64,000 bases of DNA from Prevotella sp. Lineage in GTDB: Bacteria > Bacteroidota > Bacteroidia > Bacteroidales > Bacteroidaceae. Positions 24,868 through 31,516 of the stretch are shown here, one piece after another; within the stretch, counting starts at the first letter, position 1, and every line of letters begins with the position of its first letter. The position numbers and the translations under genes were made by a program. The stretch lies in assembly GCA_022511075.1 (NCBI GenBank), contig JAFLSE010000001.1, forward strand, positions 124,001 through 188,000, written 5' to 3'. Under the pieces are notes generated by a model. It made no database searches. It was given only the letters and a program-made list of their open reading frames with translations, and was not told the DNA's origin.

Positions 24868-25050
24868 GGGAGATTTCATCGTGCGGCAACGCTTCCGCCA
24901 AGCCGTATCAATGTGTATGCGGAGGTTGTCTATGCTCGTTCCTTTCGTGAGCTGTGGGGCAAGTGGCGGCAGCAGTGCGATGAAGCGTTCCTTTACAATC
25001 TCATCGGAGGTGATAGTTTTAGTGTATATTGCTGTTGTTTTCGGTAGTGT
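24862..25050 (-). pseudogene. C-terminal gene remnant without start codon
   Basis: An open frame of 62 codons with no ATG, bounded upstream by TAA at 25051-25053. It reads like a real protein end (SDEIVKERFIALLPPLAPQL, then SIDNLRIHIDTAWRKR) with ordinary codon use, and stops inside the fourth unit of the 23-bp repeat. The family is not recognised. It suggests that a longer gene once lay here and was mostly deleted. Confidence 0.4.
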
Positions 25051-25320
25051 TTAGTTAATAAGTTAAGTAAGCTAAAGATGAATGTTGGTTTTTATTTTTG
25101 AATAAATCAGAATGGATTCCAGTTTGAAGAAACAAGAGAGTCAATTGATTATCATTTAAATCGAATAAGCGAGTAAAACGCAAGAATGTTAACCTTTTTT
25201 TGTATTCTCGAGCGAGAGATTTTTATTTATATTTCTCACATCTCCAAAAGAAAGGCCCCCAAAAGTGGTAAAAGCATTCCATAAACTGCCATAAACGGAA
25301 ACTGCCGTTTGTGGACATAT

Positions 25321-25328
25321 TATCTTTG
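25321..25328 (+). promoter_or_regulatory. Candidate -7 box directed toward the inverted repeat
   Basis: TATCTTTG fits the -7 consensus TAnnTTTG on the plus strand, 22 bases before an ATG at 25351. No good -33 box is found at the right distance. A transcript from here would run through the inverted repeat and the 22-bp repeats, antisense to the upxY-sugar gene transcript. Confidence 0.35.
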
Positions 25329-25350
25329 CAGCATTAAAATATACACGAAT

Positions 25351-25482
25351 ATGAAAGTATCTTATTTTAGGAACAGTAACAGTAAGGAACAGTATTTTTC
25401 AAGACTTTCTCACGCACGTACGCAGGAACAGTCCAGCCGTCGAAGAGTTCCTGCGTACGTGCGAGGAATTTTCAGAATTTAG
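25351..25482 (+). other. Candidate 43-codon ORF over the inverted repeat
   Basis: ATG at 25351, stop TAG at 25480-25482. The start reads MKVSYFRNSNSKEQYFSRLS; the rest is encoded by the arms and loop of the inverted repeat. It has a -7 box at a fitting distance but no homology that I recognise. It may be an accident of the hairpin or the remains of a larger gene. Confidence 0.25.
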
Positions 25483-25504
25483 TGATTCTTACTGTTACTG
25501 TTCC
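25370..25504. repeat. 135-bp nested inverted repeat
   Basis: Two nested perfect inverted pairs of 17 bases each. Outer arms: 25370-25386 and 25488-25504 (GGAACAGTAACAGTAAG and its complement). Inner arms: 25413-25429 and 25447-25463 (CGCACGTACGCAGGAAC and its complement), with a 17-base loop. GGAACAGT also occurs three times on the left side. The structure could fold in RNA of either strand, or be the end of a non-autonomous mobile element or a recombination site. Confidence 0.88.
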
Positions 25505-25518
25505 CATCAAAACGTAAG

Positions 25519-25628
25519 TAGTCTCGATGGCAGACGAACCTGCTCTCAATGGCAAACGAACCTGCTCTCGATGGCAAACGAACCTGCTTTCGATGGACAA
25601 CGGACTTGCTTTCAATGGCAGACGGACT
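25519..25628. repeat. 5 x 22-bp imperfect tandem repeat
   Basis: Units at 25519, 25541, 25563, 25585 and 25607. The consensus is TGCTCTCGATGGCAAACGAACC; the last two units change to TTTC and CGGACT. The array lies between the inverted repeat and the 3' end of the upxY-like gene, in the leader that a NusG-type factor would act on. The remaining stretches of 24421-25691 (24868-25320 apart from the remnant, and 25629-25691) show nothing else that I can identify. Confidence 0.9.
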
Positions 25629-25691
25629 TAAGTGAGGAGTGAAGAACGAATTTATTTAATGATTAACATTCAGTATTTAGCTATAATGTTT

Positions 25692-26351
25692 TTATTCAAT
25701 AATCTCAAGCAGATCTAACGGAATTTCAGTCTTAGCATATCCGAGGAAGTCGAGGCAGATGGTGACAAAGGTCTTGCCATTCGGCTCACGAAGGATATTT
25801 CCTTCGAAACCATTAAGTTTTCCACCACGAACAAGGACACGCCTGCCGACACGAAGCTGTGTAGGGTCGATGGTAACAGGACTTTCTGCATCGGCAATCA
25901 TACGGCGGAGACTATTCATCTGATGGTCTGGAATGAAAGCGAAGGGAGAAGCACCAAAAATATTGCGCTCACGCGACGGATCTTTCATAAAACCACGGAT
26001 ATATGGGGCATTCTCCTTTATAATCTTACGAACATTTTCCGTGCAGTGAATAAAAAGGTAAGAAGGAAAGAGTATACGATCTACCATCTTGCGCCTCCCG
26101 TTGCGCCAAACGTGAAGCTCACGCTGTGAGGCAACGTAAGGTTCGAAATCGGAAGCGAAGGAATAGTCGGCAAAGTCTGAGAGCAGGCGACGATAACACG
26201 ATTTCTCAGTATTGTGCATCACAAAGGAGACAAACCATTTCTTATCATCTAAAAACAATGGCATTTTCTGTGCTGAAGATACGCCTACGGCGACGGCAAG
26301 CGACATTGTGCCTGTCGGAGGAAAAGACGGTTTACCACTCGTTTCTTCCAT
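25692..26351 (-). CDS. UpxY-family transcription antiterminator (NusG paralogue)
   Basis: A 219-residue protein with a NusG N-terminal domain (about 38-140: KKWFVSFVMHNTEKSCYRRL, VDRILFPSYLFIHC) and a C-terminal KOW domain (LRVGRRVLVRGGKLNGFEGN, about 165-190). UpxY proteins are encoded first in Bacteroidales polysaccharide operons and let RNA polymerase pass the untranslated leader of their own locus. The normal length is about 170-190; here about 30 extra N-terminal residues are present, and a Met at 26264 is an alternative start. No upxZ (inhibitor of other loci) follows; the downstream 1.27 kb holds repeats instead. A promoter lies at 26426-26457. Confidence 0.9.
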   Translation of the reverse strand: MEETSGKPSFPPTGTMSLAVAVGVSSAQKMPLFLDDKKWFVSFVMHNTEKSCYRRLLSDFADYSFASDFEPYVASQRELHVWRNGRRKMVDRILFPSYLFIHCTENVRKIIKENAPYIRGFMKDPSRERNIFGASPFAFIPDHQMNSLRRMIADAESPVTIDPTQLRVGRRVLVRGGKLNGFEGNILREPNGKTFVTICLDFLGYAKTEIPLDLLEIIE

Positions 26352-26425
26352 TATACATGATTAAAATATAAGGGCAAAATGCCCTGAAAAACAGCCTTTT
26401 TTCGTAAGAAAAGAGAATGTCAGTG

Positions 26426-26457
26426 CAAAGGTATAAAAAAAATTTTGAATGCACAAA
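26426..26457 (-). promoter_or_regulatory. Promoter of the polysaccharide operon
   Basis: Minus-strand -7 box TACCTTTG at 26426-26433 and TTTG -33 box at 26454-26457, with 20 bases between. It lies between the stop of the ABC permease gene and the upxY-like start. No flanking inverted repeats were seen, so it does not look invertible. Confidence 0.75.
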
Positions 26458-26461
26458 AGAA

Positions 26462-27268
26462 TTATACATTTTTCTTTGTACCAATGAAAATTCTGACAGC
26501 AGTGTAGCCTATTACGGATACAAAAATAATAGCAGCTCCGGAAGGAACGCTGAGCCAAAAACTGACGAGGAGACCGCAAAAGCAAAATAGCATGCTGATG
26601 CAAATGCTAAGCAATGACATACGGACATAGCTGTTAGTAAGCAGGTTGGCGGTCATCTGCGGTATGGTGAGCAGGCTGATAACCATCACTATGCCTATCA
26701 TACGGAGAGTGGCAACGATGGTAACAGCAATGAGAACCATCATGCCGTATTCTACAAACGACACGGGAAGGCGCTGCACACGGGCAAACATGCTGTCGAA
26801 AGCCACTGCAACAATGACGCGACGGAACAAAAGGAACACAGCAACGACCACGAGCGCCAAAAGTGCCAGTATTAATATGTCGGTACTGCCTATGGTGAGT
26901 ATGCTGCCGAAAAGATATGACGACATATCGGTGACGAAACCGGGAGTCATATAGCAGAAGATGATGCCGATGCTCATACCAAAAGTCCAAAAGAGGGCTA
27001 TGGCAGAGTCTTGTCTAACGCTCCGTTTGTCTGCCAGCAACTGCACGCCTACGGCACTTGCCACGGCAAAGAGCATTGCACCGACAATGGGGCTGAGACC
27101 AAAATATACGCCAAGACCTATGCCGCCAAATGATGCGTGGGTGATGCCTCCGCTGATGAACACCAAACGGCGTGCCACGATATACGTGCCAACAATGCCA
27201 CAAACGATGCTTGCCAGCAGACAGCCCAAGAGGGCGTTTTGGAAAAAGGCGTATTCAAAAATCGACAT
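26462..27268 (-). CDS. Metal ABC transporter permease (ZnuB/MntB family)
   Basis: A 268-residue membrane protein of the ABC-3 family with about eight hydrophobic segments. Typical parts are the N-terminal FFQNALLGCLLASIVCGIVG, RRLVFISGGITHASFGGIGL (loop contacting the ATPase) and ATLRMIGIVMVISLLTIPQM. It would import zinc or manganese with an ATP-binding subunit and a binding protein, neither of which is adjacent. It is the last gene of the aroA transcript, 29 bp after the Cys-rich protein gene. Its stop lies just before the promoter of the polysaccharide operon. Confidence 0.88.
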   Translation of the reverse strand: MSIFEYAFFQNALLGCLLASIVCGIVGTYIVARRLVFISGGITHASFGGIGLGVYFGLSPIVGAMLFAVASAVGVQLLADKRSVRQDSAIALFWTFGMSIGIIFCYMTPGFVTDMSSYLFGSILTIGSTDILILALLALVVVAVFLLFRRVIVAVAFDSMFARVQRLPVSFVEYGMMVLIAVTIVATLRMIGIVMVISLLTIPQMTANLLTNSYVRMSLLSICISMLFCFCGLLVSFWLSVPSGAAIIFVSVIGYTAVRIFIGTKKNV

Positions 27269-27297
27269 TACACATTATTATATATTATACCTACAGT

Positions 27298-27687
27298 TCA
27301 GTCCCCGATGAGCATCACCACCTCGTCCTTCAGTTGGTCGGGCAAGTTTATGCCACGGAGTATCAGACTGCGATTCCAACCCTTCACCTCATCCTGACGC
27401 ATGGTGTAAAGCACATCGCGAAACTGCTCCGCTTCTTCGTCTGTATAGCAATCTGACGGTCTGTCCTTGTATGCATCGAGTTCCTCGTCGTCGTAATACT
27501 CTATGTCTTTCAGGGATGCTTCCATCATACATACCTGCTCGCACTTGTCGTTATCGCCGCTGCACGTGCCACAATCCTTGGCTGTTGCGGATGTGATTCC
27601 TTCGGCATCACCTTGCCGCAACAACAACTTTGTAGCCACGGCAGCCACTATGCCAAGCACTACGAGGGCGGCAAGGAGTATCAGCAT
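27298..27687 (-). CDS. Conserved Cys-rich single-pass membrane protein
   Basis: A 129-residue protein with one N-terminal membrane segment (LILLAALVVLGIVAAVATKLL, about 2-22), then CGTCSGDNDKCEQVC (spacing C-x2-C-x7-C-x3-C), then an acidic soluble domain (IEYYDDEELDAYKDR, WNRSLILRGINLPDQLKDEV). The Cys cluster could bind a metal ion or iron-sulphur cluster, but no function is known to me. Proteins with this pattern appear conserved in Bacteroidales. It overlaps aroA by 7 bases and precedes the metal transporter permease, so a role linked to metal handling is possible. Confidence 0.6.
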   Translation of the reverse strand: MLILLAALVVLGIVAAVATKLLLRQGDAEGITSATAKDCGTCSGDNDKCEQVCMMEASLKDIEYYDDEELDAYKDRPSDCYTDEEAEQFRDVLYTMRQDEVKGWNRSLILRGINLPDQLKDEVVMLIGD

Positions 27688-28949
27688 GGCACGGAGGTTA
27701 TTGTCCAGCCCGTGGCACGGAGGTCGTTCCAGAAATGCGGATATGACTTAGACACTACGTGAGGGTCGTTTATGCGCATCTCGCCTAATCGCAACGCAAG
27801 CGGTGCAAAGGCAAGTGCCATGCGATGGTCCTCGTAGGTATCAATAGAACGGTCCTCGGCAGGCTCACAACGCTCACCGTCCCAATACAATTCGCAGCCG
27901 TCAACATCGTGCAGCACATAGCCAAGTTTGCGCATCTCGGTCTTCAATGCCTCTATGCGGTCGGTCTCCTTTATCTTCAGAGTCTGCAAACCCTTGAAAC
28001 GGAACTTTATGTTCATTGCACAACAACATGCCACGAAAGTCTGCGCCAAGTCTGGTGCGTTAATAAAATCGTATTCCAAGTGCGACACCACAGTCTTGAC
28101 ACGCTTCAATGTGACATCAGCCATCAAGCCCTGTTTGCTGAAAACGGTCTTTACGCCGAGCAGACTGAAAACATAGCGCAGCGACGAGTCGCCCTGCTTT
28201 GAGCCGTCCATAAGTCCTGTGAGCACAATCTCGTCGTCTATACTTTGCGAGAGTGCCATCATCTCGTACCAGTAACTCGCAGAACTCCAGTCGTTTTCTA
28301 TCATGTAATTTCGCGGCATGTATGGCTTAGGCTCTACCACTATCGTCCGTCTGTCGGTCCACTCCACCTTTGCGCCCCACTCGTTCATCATCCAGAGAGT
28401 GAGGTCGATGTATGGGCGTGATATTACATCGTCCTGCAGGTTGAGCGTCAAACCGTTTTTCATCAACGGACCAACCATCAATAGCGCAGAAATGTATTGC
28501 GAACTAACGTTGCCTGGAATGTCGAGTTCTCCGCCGTCGAGTTTCCTGCCTCGTATGCGCAATGGCGGAAAGCCTTCGTTTTCCACATATTCAATGTCGG
28601 CACCGAGAAAGCGCAGTGCATCAACAAGCACTTTTATGGGGCGGTGTTTCATCCGCTCCGTGCCCGTGATTACGTGATCGCCGCCTTCAAGCGTCGACAG
28701 GTAGGCAGTCATAAAGCGCATGGCAGTGCCGGCAGCCTTTATGTCGATTACATCCGGCATATCCTTCAGCGCAGCCACCACCACCTCCGTGTCGTCGCAG
28801 TCGCTGAGGTTGTCGGGAATAACTCCTCCGCCTGCAAGGGCACTGATTATGAGCGCACGATTGCTTATGCTCTTCGACGATGGAAGGTCTATCTTTGCAC
28901 AAAGCCTTTCGGGTGCTTTCAGTGTATATTGCTTATCAGTATTGTCCAT
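27681..28949 (-). CDS. aroA: 3-phosphoshikimate 1-carboxyvinyltransferase
   Basis: EPSP synthase, the sixth step of the shikimate pathway, joining phosphoenolpyruvate and shikimate-3-phosphate. The ATG at 28949 gives 422 residues, the usual length; an upstream extension to 29117 adds residues unrelated to the family and crosses the divergent promoter. Motifs: LPSSKSISNRALIIS, GTAMRFMTAYL (PEP/glyphosate region), IPGNVSSQYISALLM, IKETDRIEALKTE and YEDHRMALAFAPLAL. A possible -7 box (TATTTTTG at 28971-28978) precedes it, with a less well spaced -33. Confidence 0.94.
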   Translation of the reverse strand: MDNTDKQYTLKAPERLCAKIDLPSSKSISNRALIISALAGGGVIPDNLSDCDDTEVVVAALKDMPDVIDIKAAGTAMRFMTAYLSTLEGGDHVITGTERMKHRPIKVLVDALRFLGADIEYVENEGFPPLRIRGRKLDGGELDIPGNVSSQYISALLMVGPLMKNGLTLNLQDDVISRPYIDLTLWMMNEWGAKVEWTDRRTIVVEPKPYMPRNYMIENDWSSASYWYEMMALSQSIDDEIVLTGLMDGSKQGDSSLRYVFSLLGVKTVFSKQGLMADVTLKRVKTVVSHLEYDFINAPDLAQTFVACCCAMNIKFRFKGLQTLKIKETDRIEALKTEMRKLGYVLHDVDGCELYWDGERCEPAEDRSIDTYEDHRMALAFAPLALRLGEMRINDPHVVSKSYPHFWNDLRATGWTITSVPC

Positions 28950-29020
28950 TTCAAATATACTTTCGATGTGCAAAAATACAAAGAAAATCTGAAATACATC
29001 ACAAAAAAACATACATTTTC

Positions 29021-29051
29021 TTTGGATAGTCAATTTTTTGCAGTAATTTTG
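29021..29051 (+). promoter_or_regulatory. Promoter of the purF-like gene
   Basis: TTTG at 29021-29024 and -7 box TAATTTTG at 29044-29051, with 19 bases between. The ATG at 29085 is about 25 bases after the expected transcription start. Confidence 0.78.
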
Positions 29052-29084
29052 CAGCCATAATTCACAAGCAAAACAGGATAAACT

Positions 29085-30494
29085 ATGGGTGGTTTTTTTG
29101 GAACAATAGCCAAGCACAACTGTTCCACAGACTTATTTTACGGCACTGACTACAATTCGCACCTCGGCACAAAGCGAGGAGGTATGGCAACCTATGATGC
29201 AGAAAAGAACGCTTTTTCGCGTGTAATCCACAATCTTGAGAACACTTATTTCCGCACGAAGTTTGAGTGCGAACTCGGTAAGTTCACTGGCAATTCGGGA
29301 ATAGGCATAATAAGCGACACCGACCCGCAGCCGATAATTCTCAACTCACACCTCGGACGCTTTGCCATAGTGACAGTGGCGAAAATCACCAACACCGAAG
29401 AGATTGTGCAGGAACTGCTCGAAAAGAACATGCACTTCGGCGAGCAGAGTTCTGGCACAAACCAGACGGAACTTGTGGCACTGCTGATAATACAGGGCAA
29501 GAACTTTGTGGAGGGAATTGAAAACGTGTTCAGCCACATAAAAGGATCTTGCTCAATGCTGCTGCTCACGGAAGACGGCATAATATGCGCGAGAGACCAA
29601 TGGGGACGCACACCCATAATAATAGGAAAGAAAGAAGGGGCTTACGCCATAACGAGCGAGACCTCGAGTTTCCCCAACCTCGACTACGAAATAGAGCGAT
29701 ATATTGGACCGGGCGAGATTGTGAGAGTGAAAGCCGACGGCATAGAACAGATGCGCAAACCCAACGAGGAAATGCAGATATGCTCATTCCTGTGGGTGTA
29801 CTACGGATTCCCCACCTCATACTACGAAGGCATGAACGTAGAGGACGTGCGCAACAAGTCGGGCTATATGATGGGCAAGGAAGACACGGAAACCGATGTG
29901 GACTGCGCCTGCGGCATTCCTGATTCAGGAGTGGGCATGGCTCTCGGATATGCAGAAGGAAAGGGAGTGCCCTATCACCGTGCAATATCGAAATACACCC
30001 CTACCTGGCCACGCAGCTTTACGCCCGGAACACAAGAGATGCGCAATCTCGTGGCAAAGATGAAACTGATACCCAACAAGGAAATGCTCGCCGGCAAGAA
30101 GGTACTTTTCTGCGACGACTCAATAGTGAGGGGCACACAGTTGCGCGACAACGTGAAGATGCTCTACGACTGCGGAGCGAAGGAGGTTCACATACGCATT
30201 GCCTGTCCGCCGCTCATCTATGGATGTCCGTTCATAGGCTTCACAAGCTCGAAGAGCGACCTTGAACTGATAACACGCAGAATAATAAAGGAATTAGAGG
30301 GCGACGAGAACGCCAACCTCGAAAAATATGCGCAGACAGACAGTCCTGAATACAAGAAATTAGTAGAGATAATGCGCAGCCGCTTCGGCTTTGAATCGTT
30401 GAAATTCAGCAAGCTCGAAAATCTTGTGGAGGCTATCGGACTGCCCAAATGCAAACTCTGCACGCACTGTTTCGACGGCAGCAGCCATTTCTGA
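29085..30494 (+). CDS. purF: Amidophosphoribosyltransferase-like protein lacking the N-terminal Cys
   Basis: A 469-residue protein with the two halves of PurF: a class II glutaminase-like domain (about 1-240) and a phosphoribosyltransferase domain with the PRPP loop VLFCDDSIVRGTQ (about 345-357) and the CGIPDSGVGMALGYAEG segment. It would make 5-phosphoribosylamine, the first step of purine synthesis. The catalytic Cys that normally follows Met (MCGIFG) is replaced: the protein starts MGGFFGTIAK. It therefore cannot use glutamine in the usual way and may depend on ammonia or have another role. The C-terminus has a Cys-rich CKLCTHCFDG. A second, standard purF may exist elsewhere. Confidence 0.85.
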   Translation: MGGFFGTIAKHNCSTDLFYGTDYNSHLGTKRGGMATYDAEKNAFSRVIHNLENTYFRTKFECELGKFTGNSGIGIISDTDPQPIILNSHLGRFAIVTVAKITNTEEIVQELLEKNMHFGEQSSGTNQTELVALLIIQGKNFVEGIENVFSHIKGSCSMLLLTEDGIICARDQWGRTPIIIGKKEGAYAITSETSSFPNLDYEIERYIGPGEIVRVKADGIEQMRKPNEEMQICSFLWVYYGFPTSYYEGMNVEDVRNKSGYMMGKEDTETDVDCACGIPDSGVGMALGYAEGKGVPYHRAISKYTPTWPRSFTPGTQEMRNLVAKMKLIPNKEMLAGKKVLFCDDSIVRGTQLRDNVKMLYDCGAKEVHIRIACPPLIYGCPFIGFTSSKSDLELITRRIIKELEGDENANLEKYAQTDSPEYKKLVEIMRSRFGFESLKFSKLENLVEAIGLPKCKLCTHCFDGSSHF

Positions 30495-30503
30495 TAATAT
30501 TTA

Positions 30504-30535
30504 TTTGGTGGTTAGAATATTTTTTCTTACCTTTG
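30504..30535 (+). promoter_or_regulatory. Promoter of the lipoprotein-DUF1599-tpiA-folE run
   Basis: TTTG at 30504-30507 and -7 box TACCTTTG at 30528-30535, with 20 bases between. It lies between the purF-like stop and the lipoprotein ATG at 30569. Confidence 0.78.
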
Positions 30536-30568
30536 CACAAAATAAAGACACTAAATTGTTGTAAACAA

Positions 30569-30928
30569 ATGAGAATATTGGCGGTAATAGCATTGGTAGT
30601 TGCAGCACTCACAATCACAAGTTGTGGTGAAAACCCGAAGAAAATGGTTGAGAGGCGCAAGGCATCGAGGGCAGAGTATCTCGACTCGCTGCTTACGGAG
30701 GCGCAAGCCAAATTGCAAAAGACCGACAGCACCCTGCAAGCAGAGGAGGCAGAATATCAGAAGATGGCAGAGACGGTGGAACAGCACCGCAAAGACCTGA
30801 CCGCCACGAAAGAGGAACTTGACGCGCTTAACAAAAAGCGCGTGCGCGTAGACTCGCTGAAGGTGCAGTTCGATGTGGACTGTGGGCGAATAAAATTCAT
30901 ACACAAGAAACAACAACAGGCAAAATAA
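30569..30928 (+). CDS. Small lipoprotein with a coiled coil
   Basis: The ATG at 30569 gives 119 residues with a lipoprotein signal (RILAVIALVVAALTITSC, Cys at 19); an earlier in-frame start at 30449 lies inside purF and before the promoter. The mature part is highly charged and helical, with heptad-like patterns (ASRAEYLDSLLTEAQAKLQ to about residue 100). The family is not recognised. It probably sits in the inner leaflet or outer membrane facing the periplasm. It is the first gene of the run, 13 bp before the DUF1599 gene. Confidence 0.75.
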   Translation: MRILAVIALVVAALTITSCGENPKKMVERRKASRAEYLDSLLTEAQAKLQKTDSTLQAEEAEYQKMAETVEQHRKDLTATKEELDALNKKRVRVDSLKVQFDVDCGRIKFIHKKQQQAK

Positions 30929-30941
30929 GAAATATAGGCAA

Positions 30942-31493
30942 ATGGCAGACGAAAGACTGGAGCGCACAAACAAGCAGTTTGAGGACACGATAGCAGAGTG
31001 CAGGGCACTGTTTCAGAAGAAGCTGCACGACTATGGTGCATCGTGGCGCATACTTAGAGTGTCGTCGCTTACCGACCAACTATATATAAAAGCAAAGCGC
31101 ATACGCTCCATAGAGATAAAGAAGGTGTCGTTAGTGGGCGACGACATACGCCCGGAGTTCATTGCCCTGATAAACTATGGCATCATAGGACTTATACAGA
31201 TTGAAAAGGGCTTCTCGGACAACACCGACATAACACCCGACGAGGCGTTAGAGCTATATGACAAATATGCTGCCACGAGCCTTGAACTGATGAAACGAAA
31301 GAACCACGACTATGACGAGGCTTGGCGAGAGATGCGAGTGAGCAGCTACACCGACCTCATACTGACAAAGATAGAGCGTGTGAAAGAGATAGAGGATCTC
31401 GGAGGAGCAACCCTCGTGAGCGAAGGCATAGATGCCAACTATATGGACATAATAAACTATGCGGTGTTCGGAGCGATAAAGCTGAGTGAGTAG
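30942..31493 (+). CDS. DUF1599 domain protein (duplicated module)
   Basis: A 183-residue cytoplasmic protein made of two similar halves: KKLHDYGASWRILRVSSLTD (about 26-45) with KAKRIRSIE, and RKNHDYDEAWREMRVSSYTD (about 117-136) with KIERVKEIE. Each half has the H-D-Y, W-R and D-x2-Y-N/I-N-Y pattern of DUF1599, a family linked by profile to nucleotide-modification-associated proteins. Its role is not known. Its position before the DoxX-like and tpiA genes matches gene order I know from other Bacteroidales. Confidence 0.85.
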   Translation: MADERLERTNKQFEDTIAECRALFQKKLHDYGASWRILRVSSLTDQLYIKAKRIRSIEIKKVSLVGDDIRPEFIALINYGIIGLIQIEKGFSDNTDITPDEALELYDKYAATSLELMKRKNHDYDEAWREMRVSSYTDLILTKIERVKEIEDLGGATLVSEGIDANYMDIINYAVFGAIKLSE

Positions 31494-31516
31494 TGTTTAG
31501 CGTTCAGTGAGTAGTG

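Noticed and set aside
24865..25047. 60-codon plus-strand frame
   Set aside because: It is opposite the minus-strand remnant, which has the more protein-like translation; no promoter.
24776..25628. CRISPR array
   Set aside because: The 23- and 22-bp units follow each other without unique spacers, and no cas gene is in the window.
26352..26461. Invertible promoter in front of the upxY-like gene
   Set aside because: No pair of inverted repeats flanks the promoter, and no recombinase gene is nearby.
28950..29117. N-terminal extension of aroA
   Set aside because: It covers the divergent promoter region and matches nothing in the family.
30449..30568. N-terminal extension of the lipoprotein gene
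   Set aside because: It starts inside the purF-like gene, lies before the promoter and hides the lipoprotein signal.
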